From: Holothuria scabra
Lineage: Eukaryota; Echinodermata; Holothuroidea; Aspidochirotida; Holothuriidae
DNA length: 64,000 nt
Reading direction: 5' to 3'
Assembly (NCBI GenBank): GCA_037179385.1
Contig: CM074196.1
Span: forward strand, 31,582,486 to 31,646,485
This document shows positions 58,301 through 60,620 of this stretch, piece by piece. The position numbers and the translations under genes were made by a program. Below the pieces are notes generated by a model. It did no database searches, had not been told where the DNA came from, and worked only from the letters and a program-made list of their open reading frames with translations. The stretch's first letter is position 1. The number at the start of each line of letters is the position of its first letter.

Positions 58301-58923
58301 ATGATCTCATTACTTGCACACCATGATTGACAGCATTTATATAGCACAAGTCGACAAACCGTAGGCCTGCTGTTTACGGTACGCAACACAGTGCATGCAA
58401 TTGCTGGGCTTAGCAAGCTGTACTTCTTAGTTCGACGCCATTTATAAATATACATGAAAACTCGAAAGAGACACAATCAGTGGCGTAAGTACCCGCCGGC
58501 ATGGGACAGGAGAGCGATTGCTCCCTGTCTCTGATATGGAAAATTTGTTGGCCTATATGTGACACCAGATCATCAAGTACCTATAAAACCGTACAAATGC
58601 ATTGCGTTTCTCCAAACTTTTCTTTTATAAAATTCCGAATTCCCTACAATGCATTAATACGTTTTAAATATTTCTTTAAAGGAAGGCAAAATTTACGGGC
58701 CTTATACAAAAATAATCACACTTTTCAAATAAAATCAAAGTTTTGGGAATACTCCGTGTTTTTATCGAGAACAAATTTCATGTTGCTACAGGACACATTC
58801 GCTGATAAACAGACCGCAATAGCAGTCCAGATATCCGGACGACCAGTGGAAAAGGAGGATAATCTTCCAGAAGGGGAAATTGCTCCCGTAGTGGACAGTA
58901 GCCGACAGAGCTTAAAGGAACAA
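19215..58923 (+). CDS. Integrin alpha subunit, 17 exons, 5'- and 3'-incomplete
   Basis: Seventeen exons with GT..AG borders join in phase to 535 residues of an integrin alpha chain, the ligand-binding cell-surface partner of an integrin beta subunit. The propeller has blades 2-7 (FG-GAP repeats: GYSVAYGKF, NFGHSVAVSDLNGD, RFGFAIAPLGDINDDG, NFGFTLAGGRD). Cation loops are seen at residues 239-247, 305-313 and 365-373; the blade-4 loop is degraded. All six propeller cysteines expected here are present. No I domain is inserted between blades 2 and 3. After RTRPIIRP (about 388) comes calf-1, up to SLKEQ. The signal peptide, first propeller strand, calf-2, transmembrane segment and cytoplasmic tail are missing, presumably outside the window (family length is about 1,000-1,150). 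Frame is open throughout, so the gene looks functional. Orthology to a particular alpha class cannot be decided by eye. Confidence 0.95.
19378..19690 (-). repeat. Dispersed repeat (related to 5,851-6,290)
   Basis: The best match is TTTTGTTTTTCTTTTAACTT with CTCCTCAACAACCCCATG, the inverse of the middle of the 5,851 element. The ACTTGTAGCATGTACATGCG part next to it is a short palindrome. Outer borders are unclear. Confidence 0.5.
19702..19991. mobile_element. hAT-type MITE with 8-bp target duplication
   Basis: The left end CGGTGGCGTCACAAC and the right end TTGTGACGCCACTG are inverted repeats. The flanks GTTATATC (19,694-19,701) and GTTATATT (19,992-19,999) are a near-perfect 8-bp duplication, the length expected of hAT elements. 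The interior is G- or C-rich (poly-C near 19,960) and non-coding. Confidence 0.8.
19992..20749. other. Intron DNA, unassigned
   Basis: No repeat border or coding feature was recognised apart from an A run at 20,448-20,461. Confidence 0.4.
20750..21321 (+). mobile_element. MITE family F, complete
   Basis: The left end AAGGTAGTGTGACATGTC and the right end CATGTCACACAACCTT are inverted repeats about 570 bp apart. The left part is shared with 10,783-10,977. No coding capacity is seen. Confidence 0.75.
21595..22045 (+). mobile_element. MITE family B, degraded copy with insert
   Basis: The left part (GTTCACTCCAG, then CATGTGACAACATTTTTCTT) and the right end (GTGACTGCCAATTCGCCCTT) match the family at 8,884. 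A ~150-bp G-rich segment at about 21,740-21,895 appears inserted. Confidence 0.55.
22270..22355 (+). CDS. Integrin alpha exon b (propeller blade 2)
   Basis: Residues 42-69, ending SHQWLGATVKSSGPNGVVM, the blade-2 strand with the family's W-L-G signature. A good polypyrimidine tract and CAG precede it. It enters in phase 1 (G|AA = Glu) and leaves in phase 0 before GTAACG. Confidence 0.95.
22516..22740 (+). mobile_element. MITE family G, internal part
   Basis: GTACCGCAGGATTATGAAAG, CACTGGTTGATAAATTTTTG, then CTTTTTCGACCGAAGATGGG match the complete element at 28,100-28,476 and the copy at 38,098. The left end and the right terminus are missing. Confidence 0.65.
22741..24690. other. Intron DNA, unassigned
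   Basis: Mostly unclassified. A 68-codon frame at 24,042-24,248 with several Cys and Lys has no family I recognise and does not fit the integrin phase. A short CA-rich tract lies at about 24,387. Confidence 0.4.
24690..25905. repeat. Tandem array of ~145-bp units rich in AGGTCA half-sites
   Basis: About eight units, each with a block CGATATCTCAAGTTAAGAAT, then CTTTTCATATTTGGTATATAG, then TTGTTTTTGGTGG and a cluster of AGGTCA half-sites. The block starts at about 24,695, 24,839, 24,996, 25,139, 25,281, 25,427, 25,575 and 25,717, with a decayed start at 25,889. In units 1 and 3 the cluster reads AGGTCA-A-AGGTCA, TTTG, AGGTCA, CCAG, AGGTCA, which is DR1, DR4, DR4 spacing of nuclear-receptor half-sites. 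Units 4 and 5 lose one half-site and units 6-8 lose more. I count about 20 perfect AGGTCA in one orientation. The array lies in an integrin intron. A single dispersed unit is at 44,390. Confidence 0.9.
26092..26436. mobile_element. MITE family H with ACTCC/GAGTG internal repeats
   Basis: The left end TACTCTCTGAATTTAAAGGA and the right end CATTCTTTTACATTTACAGA (with AGTA after it) are imperfect inverted repeats. The interior carries many ACTC/GAGTG motifs with mirrored pairs such as TTCACTCCATTGGAG. A related element is at 29,328. Confidence 0.7.
26794..26914 (+). CDS. Integrin alpha exon c (propeller blade 2-3 loop)
   Basis: Residues 70-109: SCAPFYKILVNQYIE, SGKCFLQTD, then MVVLCEPQK. The first two Cys form the second propeller disulfide and the third pairs with Cys in exon d. 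Phase 0 entry after TTTTGCAG, phase 1 exit before GTAATT. Confidence 0.95.
26915..27539. other. Intron DNA, unassigned
   Basis: It holds a T/G run at 27,310-27,345. No border or coding motif was recognised. Confidence 0.4.
27540..27722. repeat. Degenerate ~20-bp tandem repeat (CCGATAATGTAAAAA)
   Basis: About eight imperfect repeats of AACCGATAATGTAAAAA, with one poly-C and one AT-rich interruption in the middle. All face the same way. Confidence 0.7.
27723..28099. other. Intron DNA, unassigned
   Basis: Only a short (GT)n at about 27,747 stands out. Confidence 0.4.
28100..28476 (+). mobile_element. MITE family G, complete
   Basis: The left end AAGCCGCGGTCAC and the right end GTGACCGCGGCTT are perfect inverted repeats, followed inward by CGGATTCCAATCCG and its mirror TCGGAATCCGATCCGG. 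It is 377 bp and non-coding. Related copies are at 22,516 and 38,098. Confidence 0.85.
28787..28917. mobile_element. 131-bp MITE with TACACTCTAA ends
   Basis: The left end TACACTCTAAGAACAGTTAG and the right end CAACTGTTTTTAGAGTGTA are inverted, and the similarity continues with ATAGCACATGCTA against TAGCACGTGCTAT. TA at both ends suggests a TA target. Confidence 0.85.
28918..29327. other. Intron DNA, unassigned
   Basis: No repeat border or coding signal was recognised. Confidence 0.35.
29328..29654. mobile_element. MITE family H, second copy
   Basis: The ends CTAAATGTAAACGAGTGAAC and TTCACACTCTTTACGTTTAG are inverted. The interior is full of CACTCC/GAGTG motifs, like 26,092-26,436. Confidence 0.75.
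29655..30238. other. Intron DNA with an unclassified GC-rich segment
   Basis: The segment 29,760-30,010 is GC-richer than its surroundings (GGCAGGCGGGCCCAGCCATG). It may be the body of a SINE or a LINE 3' end, but I see no Pol III boxes or tail that settle this. Confidence 0.35.
30239..30303 (+). CDS. Integrin alpha exon d (blade 3 start)
   Basis: Residues 111-131: GKIGFVHGTSCLAGLSGDLTE. The Cys pairs with the last one of exon c (third propeller disulfide). Entry phase 1 (G|GT), exit phase 0 before GTAAGT. Confidence 0.93.
30357..30615 (+). mobile_element. MITE family C
   Basis: TATAAACGAATCCGGACAGC at the left and GCTAATCGGATTCGTGCATA at the right, with the same interior as 12,028-12,291. 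Confidence 0.85.
30616..31544. other. Intron DNA with repeat remnants
   Basis: From 30,940 the sequence ACAGTGGCGGCGCTATGG resembles a hAT-type terminus, but no matching right end was found. The part 31,040-31,150 matches the repeat at 8,690-8,830. A C run is at 31,185-31,197. Confidence 0.45.
31545..32070. repeat. TACGTA-rich palindromic block split by a MITE
   Basis: On both sides of the family A MITE at 31,582 the sequence is built from variants of ATTATTACGTA, TACGAAGTA and ACGTACGTTATAAT, with many TACGTA/ACGT palindromes and no other complexity. It looks like a decayed palindromic satellite or the inside of an inverted-repeat element. Confidence 0.65.
31582..31887 (+). mobile_element. 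MITE family A
   Basis: The ends TTTAAAGGCCCAGTTCTCTC and GAGAGGATTGACCCTTTAA flank the typical 300-bp interior. It lies inside the TACGTA-rich block. Confidence 0.9.
32137..32182 (+). CDS. Integrin alpha exon e (blade 3)
   Basis: Residues 132-146: EGRYVIGAPGSYAAQ, the blade-3 G-A-P-G-S-Y hallmark. It is only 46 bp. Phase 0 entry after TTTCACAG, phase 1 exit before GTAAAG. Confidence 0.95.
32183..32746. other. Intron e, no feature recognised
   Basis: 564 bp of AT-rich intron without a recognisable repeat. Confidence 0.5.
32747..32833 (+). CDS. Integrin alpha exon f (blade 3-4 linker)
   Basis: Residues 148-175: SVYTGTSPSSFQLPDERDWR, then TGFDGSIQ. The codons at both borders are split G|GT = Gly. 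Exit before GTAACT. Confidence 0.93.
33032..33120 (+). CDS. Integrin alpha exon g (blade 4)
   Basis: Residues 177-205: YSVAYGKFNAHEELNYVAGA, then PRAKNLLGQ. It is the FG-GAP blade-4 repeat. Of the four usual calcium-ligand positions (here K183, N185, H187 and N191) only N185 is a canonical ligand. Entry phase 1, exit phase 0 before GTATGA. The intron upstream is only 198 bp and ends in a T run. Confidence 0.95.
33121..34885. other. Long intron g, first part: repeat remnants
   Basis: A G run is at 33,515-33,530. CAGGGGCGTATCCAG at about 33,963 and CTGGCTACGCCCATG at about 34,650 may be the inverted ends of a ~700-bp hAT-like element with a weak target duplication. Inside it the motif GCTCCGCGCCAA, followed about 10-15 bases later by CTCCGCTTAGA, occurs twice (34,262 and 34,548); this motif recurs at 37,395 and 62,935. 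Confidence 0.45.
34886..35031. mobile_element. Palindromic MITE with TTAGGG-rich core
   Basis: The left arm GATGCGCACTGTATAACAAG and the right arm CTTGTTAAACAGTGCGCATC are inverted, and the match extends to TTTCTTGATTGGC against GCCAATTAGGAAA, giving arms of about 36 bp. The core between them reads GTTAGGGTTAGGGATTAG, then GGGATTAGGG: four TTAGGG-like units on the plus strand. Confidence 0.85.
35032..36106. other. Intron DNA, unassigned
   Basis: No element border was recognised. The part 35,800-36,090 (ACACATTATTATAACACATA) is AT-rich with short palindromes. Confidence 0.35.
36107..36411 (+). mobile_element. MITE family A
   Basis: The ends TTAAAGGCCCTGTTCTCTCA and GAGAGGTTTGGCCCCTAAA, with interior as in the other copies. 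Confidence 0.9.
36412..37319. other. Intron DNA, unassigned
   Basis: GGAAGCGAGGGGCTGGG at about 36,659 resembles the start of the repeat at 60,617. Several overlapping frames on both strands lack motifs. Confidence 0.35.
37320..37432 (+). repeat. Fragment of a GCTCCGCTTAG repeat
   Basis: CATTTCCGGCTGTCTGAGGG, then GGTGGCGCTCCGCTTAGATA match 62,885-62,980 closely. This is a dispersed repeat of unknown class. Confidence 0.7.
37433..38097. other. Intron DNA with a short SINE piece
   Basis: The SINE 3' tail (AGTTAG repeated from 37,890) and GGAGTTTTACGGCCCAATTT lie at about 37,930-37,955. The rest is unassigned. A C run is at 37,828. Confidence 0.5.
38098..38345 (+). mobile_element. MITE family G, divergent copy
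   Basis: TTTTACCGCAGGACTATGAA, TTTTGACGTCACGAAAAAGT and CTTTCCGACCAGAGATGGAG match 28,100-28,476. The terminal GCCGCGGTCAC repeats are eroded. Confidence 0.65.
38346..39040. other. Intron DNA, unassigned
   Basis: No repeat border or coding motif was recognised. Confidence 0.4.
39041..39156 (+). CDS. Integrin alpha exon h (blade 5)
   Basis: Residues 206-243, from VFIYVAGTS to QIGSNFGHSVAVSDLNGD. It supplies D239, N241 and D243 of the blade-5 cation loop. Phase 0 entry after CTCACAG, phase 2 exit (GA|T = Asp) before GTAAGA. Confidence 0.96.
39222..39455 (-). mobile_element. SINE with tRNA-like head
   Basis: The body TTTAAGTCGAGCCGGTCACG, CTCCGTTGCTTATGCTGAGC and CCACAATGGCAGAAGG is followed by a minus-strand head whose B box reads GGGTTCAAGTC (reverse complement of 39,398-39,408). 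A (CA)n tract follows at 39,461. Confidence 0.75.
39590..39950. repeat. Degraded ~165-bp tandem duplication
   Basis: AACATGCAATCTGGTG occurs at 39,713 and 39,883, and TACAAAATTTGCG at 39,615 and 39,774. The spacing of about 160-170 bp suggests 2-2.5 old tandem units. Confidence 0.55.
40204..40300 (+). CDS. Integrin alpha exon i (blade 5)
   Basis: Residues 245-276: RDDLIIGAPSYWNRETQQIA, then VGQLHVYYQNKE. D247 completes the blade-5 cation loop. Entry phase 2, exit phase 0 before GTAAGT. Confidence 0.96.
40550..40852 (+). mobile_element. MITE family A
   Basis: TTAAAGGCCCAGTTCTCTTA to GAGAGGTTTGGCCCTTTAA with the family interior. Confidence 0.9.
40853..41166. other. Intron DNA, unassigned
   Basis: No feature was recognised between the two family A copies. 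Confidence 0.4.
41167..41488 (-). mobile_element. MITE family A
   Basis: Same family, opposite orientation, only ~315 bp from the preceding copy: TTAAGGGCCAATGATCATCT at the left and GGGAGAATCGGACCTTTAA at the right. Confidence 0.85.
41489..42108. other. Intron DNA, unassigned
   Basis: The motif CGACTGTCGAAAGAGGCGAC at about 41,908 is echoed at 51,573 (GTTGTAAGAGGCGACTGAAG), perhaps a shared SINE-type motif. Nothing else stands out. Confidence 0.4.
42105..42240. repeat. SINE 3' end joined to a tRNA-like segment
   Basis: AGTTAGTTAGTTAGATAGAG and CCCAGTTTCCAACCAATTGG are the minus-strand SINE end. After about 42,160 the sequence becomes a plus-strand tRNA-like piece ending in GGTTCAAGTCC, a good B box. 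Confidence 0.55.
42298..42556 (-). mobile_element. MITE family C, divergent
   Basis: TATAGACGAATCCGATAAGC at the left and TCCGAATTCGTGTATA at the right. The interior (ACAACCATCCATGATG) is the reverse of the other copies. Confidence 0.8.
42557..43000. other. Intron DNA, unassigned
   Basis: No repeat border or coding motif was recognised. Confidence 0.4.
43001..43262 (+). mobile_element. MITE family C
   Basis: TATAGACGACTCCGGACAGC to GCTAACCGGAATTGTCTATA, with the family interior. Confidence 0.85.
43483..44778. mobile_element. hAT-like non-autonomous element, 1.3 kb
   Basis: Within the left end, CCGGCCGGAACC and TAAGTTCCGGTTCGGCCGG are mirrored at the right by CCGGTTCCGGCCAG and GGTTCCGATGCACCCC. 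GGGGCTGCACC is probably the altered left terminus. The interior is AT-rich without a transposase frame and carries one AGGTCA-A-AGGTCA unit at 44,392, related to the array at 24.7 kb. Confidence 0.65.
45052..45300 (-). mobile_element. SINE with tRNA-like head and small internal duplication
   Basis: TTACGGCCTAGTTTTTAACC, TCGAGCCGGTCACAGCCC, TTGTGGCTCACTACATACTC. The phrase ACTCCATTACTTTTACTGAGC is then repeated (ACTCCATTAATTTTACTGAGC), a ~33-bp duplication. The head region at 45,240-45,295 is decayed. Confidence 0.75.
45301..46254. other. Intron DNA; possible LINE 3' end near 46,030
   Basis: AAACAAAATAAATGAAATGAA at 46,034 looks like the 3' end of a CR1/L2-type LINE. The 64-codon hydrophobic frame before it (45,732-45,926) has no LINE motif, so only the tail is suggestive. 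Confidence 0.4.
46255..46510 (+). mobile_element. MITE family B, degraded
   Basis: GAAGAGGAAATGCAATCA, ACAATATTTTTCTTCCTCAA and AATAAGTTTGAGGTGACAG match the order of landmarks in the 8,884 copy. Confidence 0.5.
46701..46809 (+). CDS. Integrin alpha exon j (blade 6)
   Basis: Residues 277-312: HKLPSDGKTDITGKVTNGRF, then GFAIAPLGDINDDGVN. It supplies D305, N307 and D309 of the blade-6 cation loop. Phase 0 entry after TTCTCTTTAG, phase 1 exit (G|AC = Asp) before GTAAGT. Confidence 0.96.
46810..47435. other. Intron DNA, unassigned
   Basis: Two open frames on opposite strands (47,054-47,365 and 47,092-47,283) lack motifs. No repeat ends were seen. Confidence 0.35.
47436..47660 (-). mobile_element. 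SINE with tRNA-Glu-like head
   Basis: The body CAAGTCGAACCGGTCACTGC and CTCCATTGCCTATGCGGAGT is followed by a head that on the minus strand reads TGGTCTAACGTTAAGAACAT, CGCCTCTCACGCGG and GGTTCTATCCC. The A box, CTC anticodon-like loop and B box resemble tRNA-Glu. The 3' side has a short GTCG repeat. Confidence 0.8.
47860..48735. repeat. Dispersed repeat containing a 123-codon frame
   Basis: CAGTCTGGTGAAACTTCCAT (48,259) and CACCTCTAACATATCAAAGC (48,682) match the 5,851-6,290 repeat. The frame at 47,927-48,298 (plus) shows no known domain. Confidence 0.45.
48789..48877 (+). CDS. Integrin alpha exon k (blade 6)
   Basis: Residues 314-342: LAVAAPYDEDGAVFIYHGGH, then VKINTEPTQ. D313, split across the junction, completes the blade-6 cation loop. 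Exit phase 0 before GTGAGT. Confidence 0.97.
48878..49680. other. Intron k: short minisatellite and LINE tail
   Basis: From 49,325 to 49,443 there are about three units of ~39 bp (TTGTCGTCAAGGGCG..., TTGACGTCAGGAGTG..., TTGTCGAGGGCGTAT...), followed at 49,467 by AATAAACGAAACGAAACGAA, the same tail as the LINE at 437. This is probably the 3' end of a second, heavily truncated CR1/L2-type copy in plus orientation. Confidence 0.6.
49681..49771 (+). CDS. Integrin alpha exon l (blade 7)
   Basis: Residues 343-372: VLRPRSFGETFNNFGFTLAG, then GRDADSNTYP. It supplies D365, D367 and N369 of the blade-7 cation loop. Phase 0 entry, phase 1 exit (G|AT = Asp) before GTATAC. Confidence 0.96.
49772..50691. 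other. Intron DNA: degraded MITE, G run, SINE piece
   Basis: From 50,089 to about 50,300 TCTAAAAACGTTCGAGCAAA and ATTGCTCAACTGCATGC look like a degraded TACACTCTAA-type MITE. A G run sits at 50,313-50,327. From 50,565 to 50,652 GCCACAACTGGAGAAAAGGC and GGAAACTGGGCCGTAAAACT are the 3' half of a plus-strand SINE. Confidence 0.55.
50692..50942 (+). mobile_element. MITE family C, divergent
   Basis: TATAGACGAAGTCGTACAGT to CTTCTCGGATTCATCTATA. The interior (ATCATGGATGGTTTTACCC) is clearly of the family but more diverged than its neighbour. Confidence 0.8.
50942..51202 (+). mobile_element. MITE family C, adjacent copy
   Basis: TATACGAATCCGGACAGCAA to GCTAATCGGATTCGTTTATA. It begins in the terminal TATATA of the previous copy, so one inserted into the end of the other. 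Confidence 0.88.
51203..52505. other. Intron DNA, unassigned
   Basis: GCCTGTTGTAAGAGGCGACT at 51,570 recalls a motif at 41,908. Otherwise no feature was recognised. Confidence 0.4.
52506..52551 (+). CDS. Integrin alpha exon m (end of blade 7)
   Basis: Residues 374-387: LLVGDYSSDKVLLV, after split D373, which completes the blade-7 cation loop. 46 bp. Entry phase 1, exit phase 2 (AG|A = Arg) before GTAAGG. Confidence 0.95.
52816..53070 (+). mobile_element. MITE family B
   Basis: TTAAAGGCAAAAACTGTCAC at the left and GCGACTGCTTTTGCCTGTTT at the right are inverted. The landmark GGGTCATGTGGCGATTTCTT sits in the middle. Confidence 0.65.
53071..53726. other. Intron DNA, unassigned
   Basis: No repeat border or coding motif was recognised. 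Confidence 0.4.
53727..53967 (+). mobile_element. Best-preserved tRNA-derived SINE
   Basis: The head has an A box in TGGTCAAGTGG (53,734), an anticodon-like loop in CGACTTGAAGTCG, and a B box in AGTTCAAGTCC (53,778). The head is tRNA-Ser-like. The body reads ACTGCCATTGTGCTTGGTGC, GCAATGGAGTAGGGACAACA, AGTGAGCCACAACTGAAAAA and ACTGGGCCGTAAAACTCCAT, and it ends in a CTAACTA tail. It serves as reference for the minus-strand copies elsewhere. Confidence 0.88.
53968..54991. other. Intron DNA, unassigned
   Basis: Short hairpins such as GAACCAAACTTTTTGGTTC (54,304) occur, but no element borders. Confidence 0.4.
54992..55093 (+). CDS. Integrin alpha exon n (propeller-to-calf-1 junction)
   Basis: Residues 389-421: TRPIIRPSFRISFDRERVNK, then SNGEISVLNKTLA. 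The R-x-R-P-(I/V) start is the family's hallmark for the first strand after the propeller. It has possible N-glycosylation sites NKS and NKT. Entry phase 2, exit phase 2 (GG|A = Gly) before GTAATT. Confidence 0.92.
55094..55986. other. Intron n, unassigned
   Basis: An (AT)n run is at 55,949-55,970, directly before the acceptor of exon o. Confidence 0.45.
55987..56042 (+). CDS. Integrin alpha exon o (calf-1)
   Basis: Residues 423-440: FNVTLCMGYGGRGTPSSY. It holds the calf-1 F-x-V-x-(L/F)-C strand. Entry phase 2 (GG|A = Gly), exit phase 1 (A|AC = Asn) before GTAAGT. The acceptor follows an AT/T-rich tract. Confidence 0.92.
56043..56688. other. Intron o, no feature recognised
   Basis: 646 bp, AT-rich. 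GTCGAC motifs (56,498-56,550) recur three times without a clear repeat. Confidence 0.4.
56689..56840 (+). CDS. Integrin alpha exon p (calf-1)
   Basis: Residues 442-491, from FSIQLKMDADKQNPRAFFYV to IQRDSLWCEEYTAVLR. P-R-A-F-F and the W-C-E-E cysteine are typical of calf-1; that Cys would pair with the one in exon o. Entry phase 1, exit phase 0 before GTAAGT. Confidence 0.95.
56841..58791. other. Intron p, unassigned
   Basis: No bordered element was identified. Open frames at 57,336-57,692 and 58,276-58,476 lack motifs. Confidence 0.4.
58792..58923 (+). CDS. Integrin alpha exon q (calf-1), last exon found
   Basis: Residues 492-535: D-T-F-A-D-K start, AIAVQISGRPVEKED, then APVVDSSRQSLKEQ. This matches the family segment that precedes the next calf-1 cysteine. 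Phase 0 on both sides; the donor is GTAAGG. The continuing exon (expected Cys-Gly-x-Asp/Asn-x-x-Cys) was searched for by eye up to 64,000 without success. Confidence 0.92.
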
Positions 58924-59579
58924 GTAAGGACAATTAACGTTGTGTCAACTGAAGTCCATCAGTTTGATTCTCATATTCACAGCCTATAATTAGTTATGCA
59001 ATTATATCGTACAAAGTTCCCGTGGCATCAGCTTAGTTGTAACAAAGGGCGTTGGTTAGAAGATATTCAAAATTTTTTAAACACCTTCATCTACTATTTG
59101 TCAGGTGACAGTGCTTTATCCCGCGATAAACTCATGGTAATGCATGAACGCGTCCACAACAGTGTACTCCATTTTTTCGAGGTTGTTCTGTTCAACTGTT
59201 GTACAACTCCCTGTTCTTATGTTTTTACTGTTGGTCATTTACGAGCGAAATGTTTTCCCTTAAGGAAGAAATTGTGTGAATTAACCAGTTTAAAGGCATG
59301 TTCTGGTGGTGTTTGGCCTTTGTCTTGTAAGAAAGACAAAAATATTCCACACCATTTCCTTCAAAACCTATCACAATGCCATTTTCCTAACTCAAGATAT
59401 CTCACTTCAAAGATTGGTTATTTCTGTTACAAATTACCTCTGTTTTTCAACAAAGCCACAGAAAGTTATGTAATGTGGGCACATTGCTTCAAATTCCTTT
59501 TGTTTTTCTTTATAATTGATCATCCTGTTTTTCCTTGAAATCTGATACTGTTGGAATGTTTGAATATCATTGTAGATGT
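58924..59579. other. Intron DNA with a 180-codon frame of unknown meaning
   Basis: The frame at 58,996-59,538 encodes no recognisable domain. With one such frame in 64 kb of both strands, chance is a sufficient explanation. Confidence 0.4.
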
Positions 59580-59735
59580 AGGGCCGTAGCCTGAGCAAAT
59601 TCTCTAGGAGGCAGTCCCAACACTGCCTATGTAGAGCGACACCTCAGTTAGCACGTGGTGTATGTACGATTTGAAATACTCAAGGGGGTCAGTTGTCCCC
59701 CTTGCCCCCCCCCCTTCCCCCAGGCTACGGCCCTG
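59580..59735. mobile_element. Small MITE with GGGCCGTAGCCTG ends
   Basis: AGGGCCGTAGCCTGAG at the left and CAGGCTACGGCCCTG at the right are near-perfect inverted repeats 156 bp apart. A poly-C tract lies inside the right end. Confidence 0.7.
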
Positions 59736-60540
59736 CCAGCATTACACTTCAACATACTTGGAGTACAACCAACAACATTGTTTTCAATTGTCTGCATCGG
59801 CATCATAATTATGAGTATATTGCATGCAATGTCAAATCATTGTGCCACGATGACATCACAGATTTCCCAAGCTGCATCAAATATCTCGAAAAATTTGCAA
59901 TAGTTTTATAATTTGTATCTTCGTAGTGCTGTAGGATATTGAAATACAGTTTTAACCCTCTGAAAGAGACTATTTTTCTGCTTATTTTGAGGTTAACGAA
60001 TTTTGTCTCCCGGAAGATGCCTTTAAACAACTCTGAACATGTGCATTTACAGAGATAAAGCAGTAATACACGATCGGGTAATGCTGACGCTCCATGCACC
60101 CTGAAACAGTTGGGTAAAATAATCCCCGACACTGATGACGTAACACTAATATAGGGTAAAAGTCGTCCAAAATTGTTGAATTTACGGATGGATTATTTGG
60201 TAAGATACCAATTTCATGGGAAACCCGCCATTTGGCTGACCGATTATAGGAAAAAAGTTACCCAGTTACAGTATCGATCACATACGTGACCAGTGGTTAG
60301 TGGTGAACGTCTTGCCCAAATATTTTTAGAGTATGCACTCGTGCCGTGCCCTCTTAACCGCTTGTACAACTCTTTGCTAATGCACGGTCCCTTGTTGTTC
60401 AAATTTTGTTCCAGGGTGAGCTTAAGTTAGTCAATCCAAACACTGACTTGACTATTTTCCCCATAAGGATTTCGTCCCTTCAGCTTAAAAGGATCAGTTT
60501 GCTGCCGAAGTTTACTTCCCCTCGTTACAGATAATGCGTA
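59736..60540. other. Unassigned DNA
   Basis: Overlapping short frames exist on both strands. The stretch NVKSLCHDDITDFPSC (59,830-59,880) superficially recalls an integrin cysteine loop but lacks splice borders and the expected neighbours. Confidence 0.4.
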
Positions 60541-60620
60541 GTCTGCGAGTTAGTTAGTTAGATGTTACTTTTACGGCCCAGTTTCCGACCTATTGGTTGA
60601 AGTCGAGCCGGCCACGCATG
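60541..60620 (-). mobile_element. SINE 3' fragment
   Basis: GTTAGTTAGTTAGATG, TACGGCCCAGTTTCCGACC and AGTCGAGCCGGCCACG. It is cut off where the GGCCGTCGGAAG element begins. Confidence 0.75.

Noticed and set aside
58501..58989. A 162-codon continuous protein
   Set aside because: Only 58,792-58,923 matches integrin calf-1; the rest is intron read in the same frame, with a good acceptor and donor at the exon borders.
58996..59538. A 180-codon frame as a new gene
   Set aside because: No domain, start context or repeat relationship; length is within chance for 64 kb on six frames.
59828..59880. Cys/Asp-rich stretch as the next integrin calf-1 exon
   Set aside because: The order of Cys, Gly and Asp does not fit the family, and no acceptor in phase 0 precedes it.
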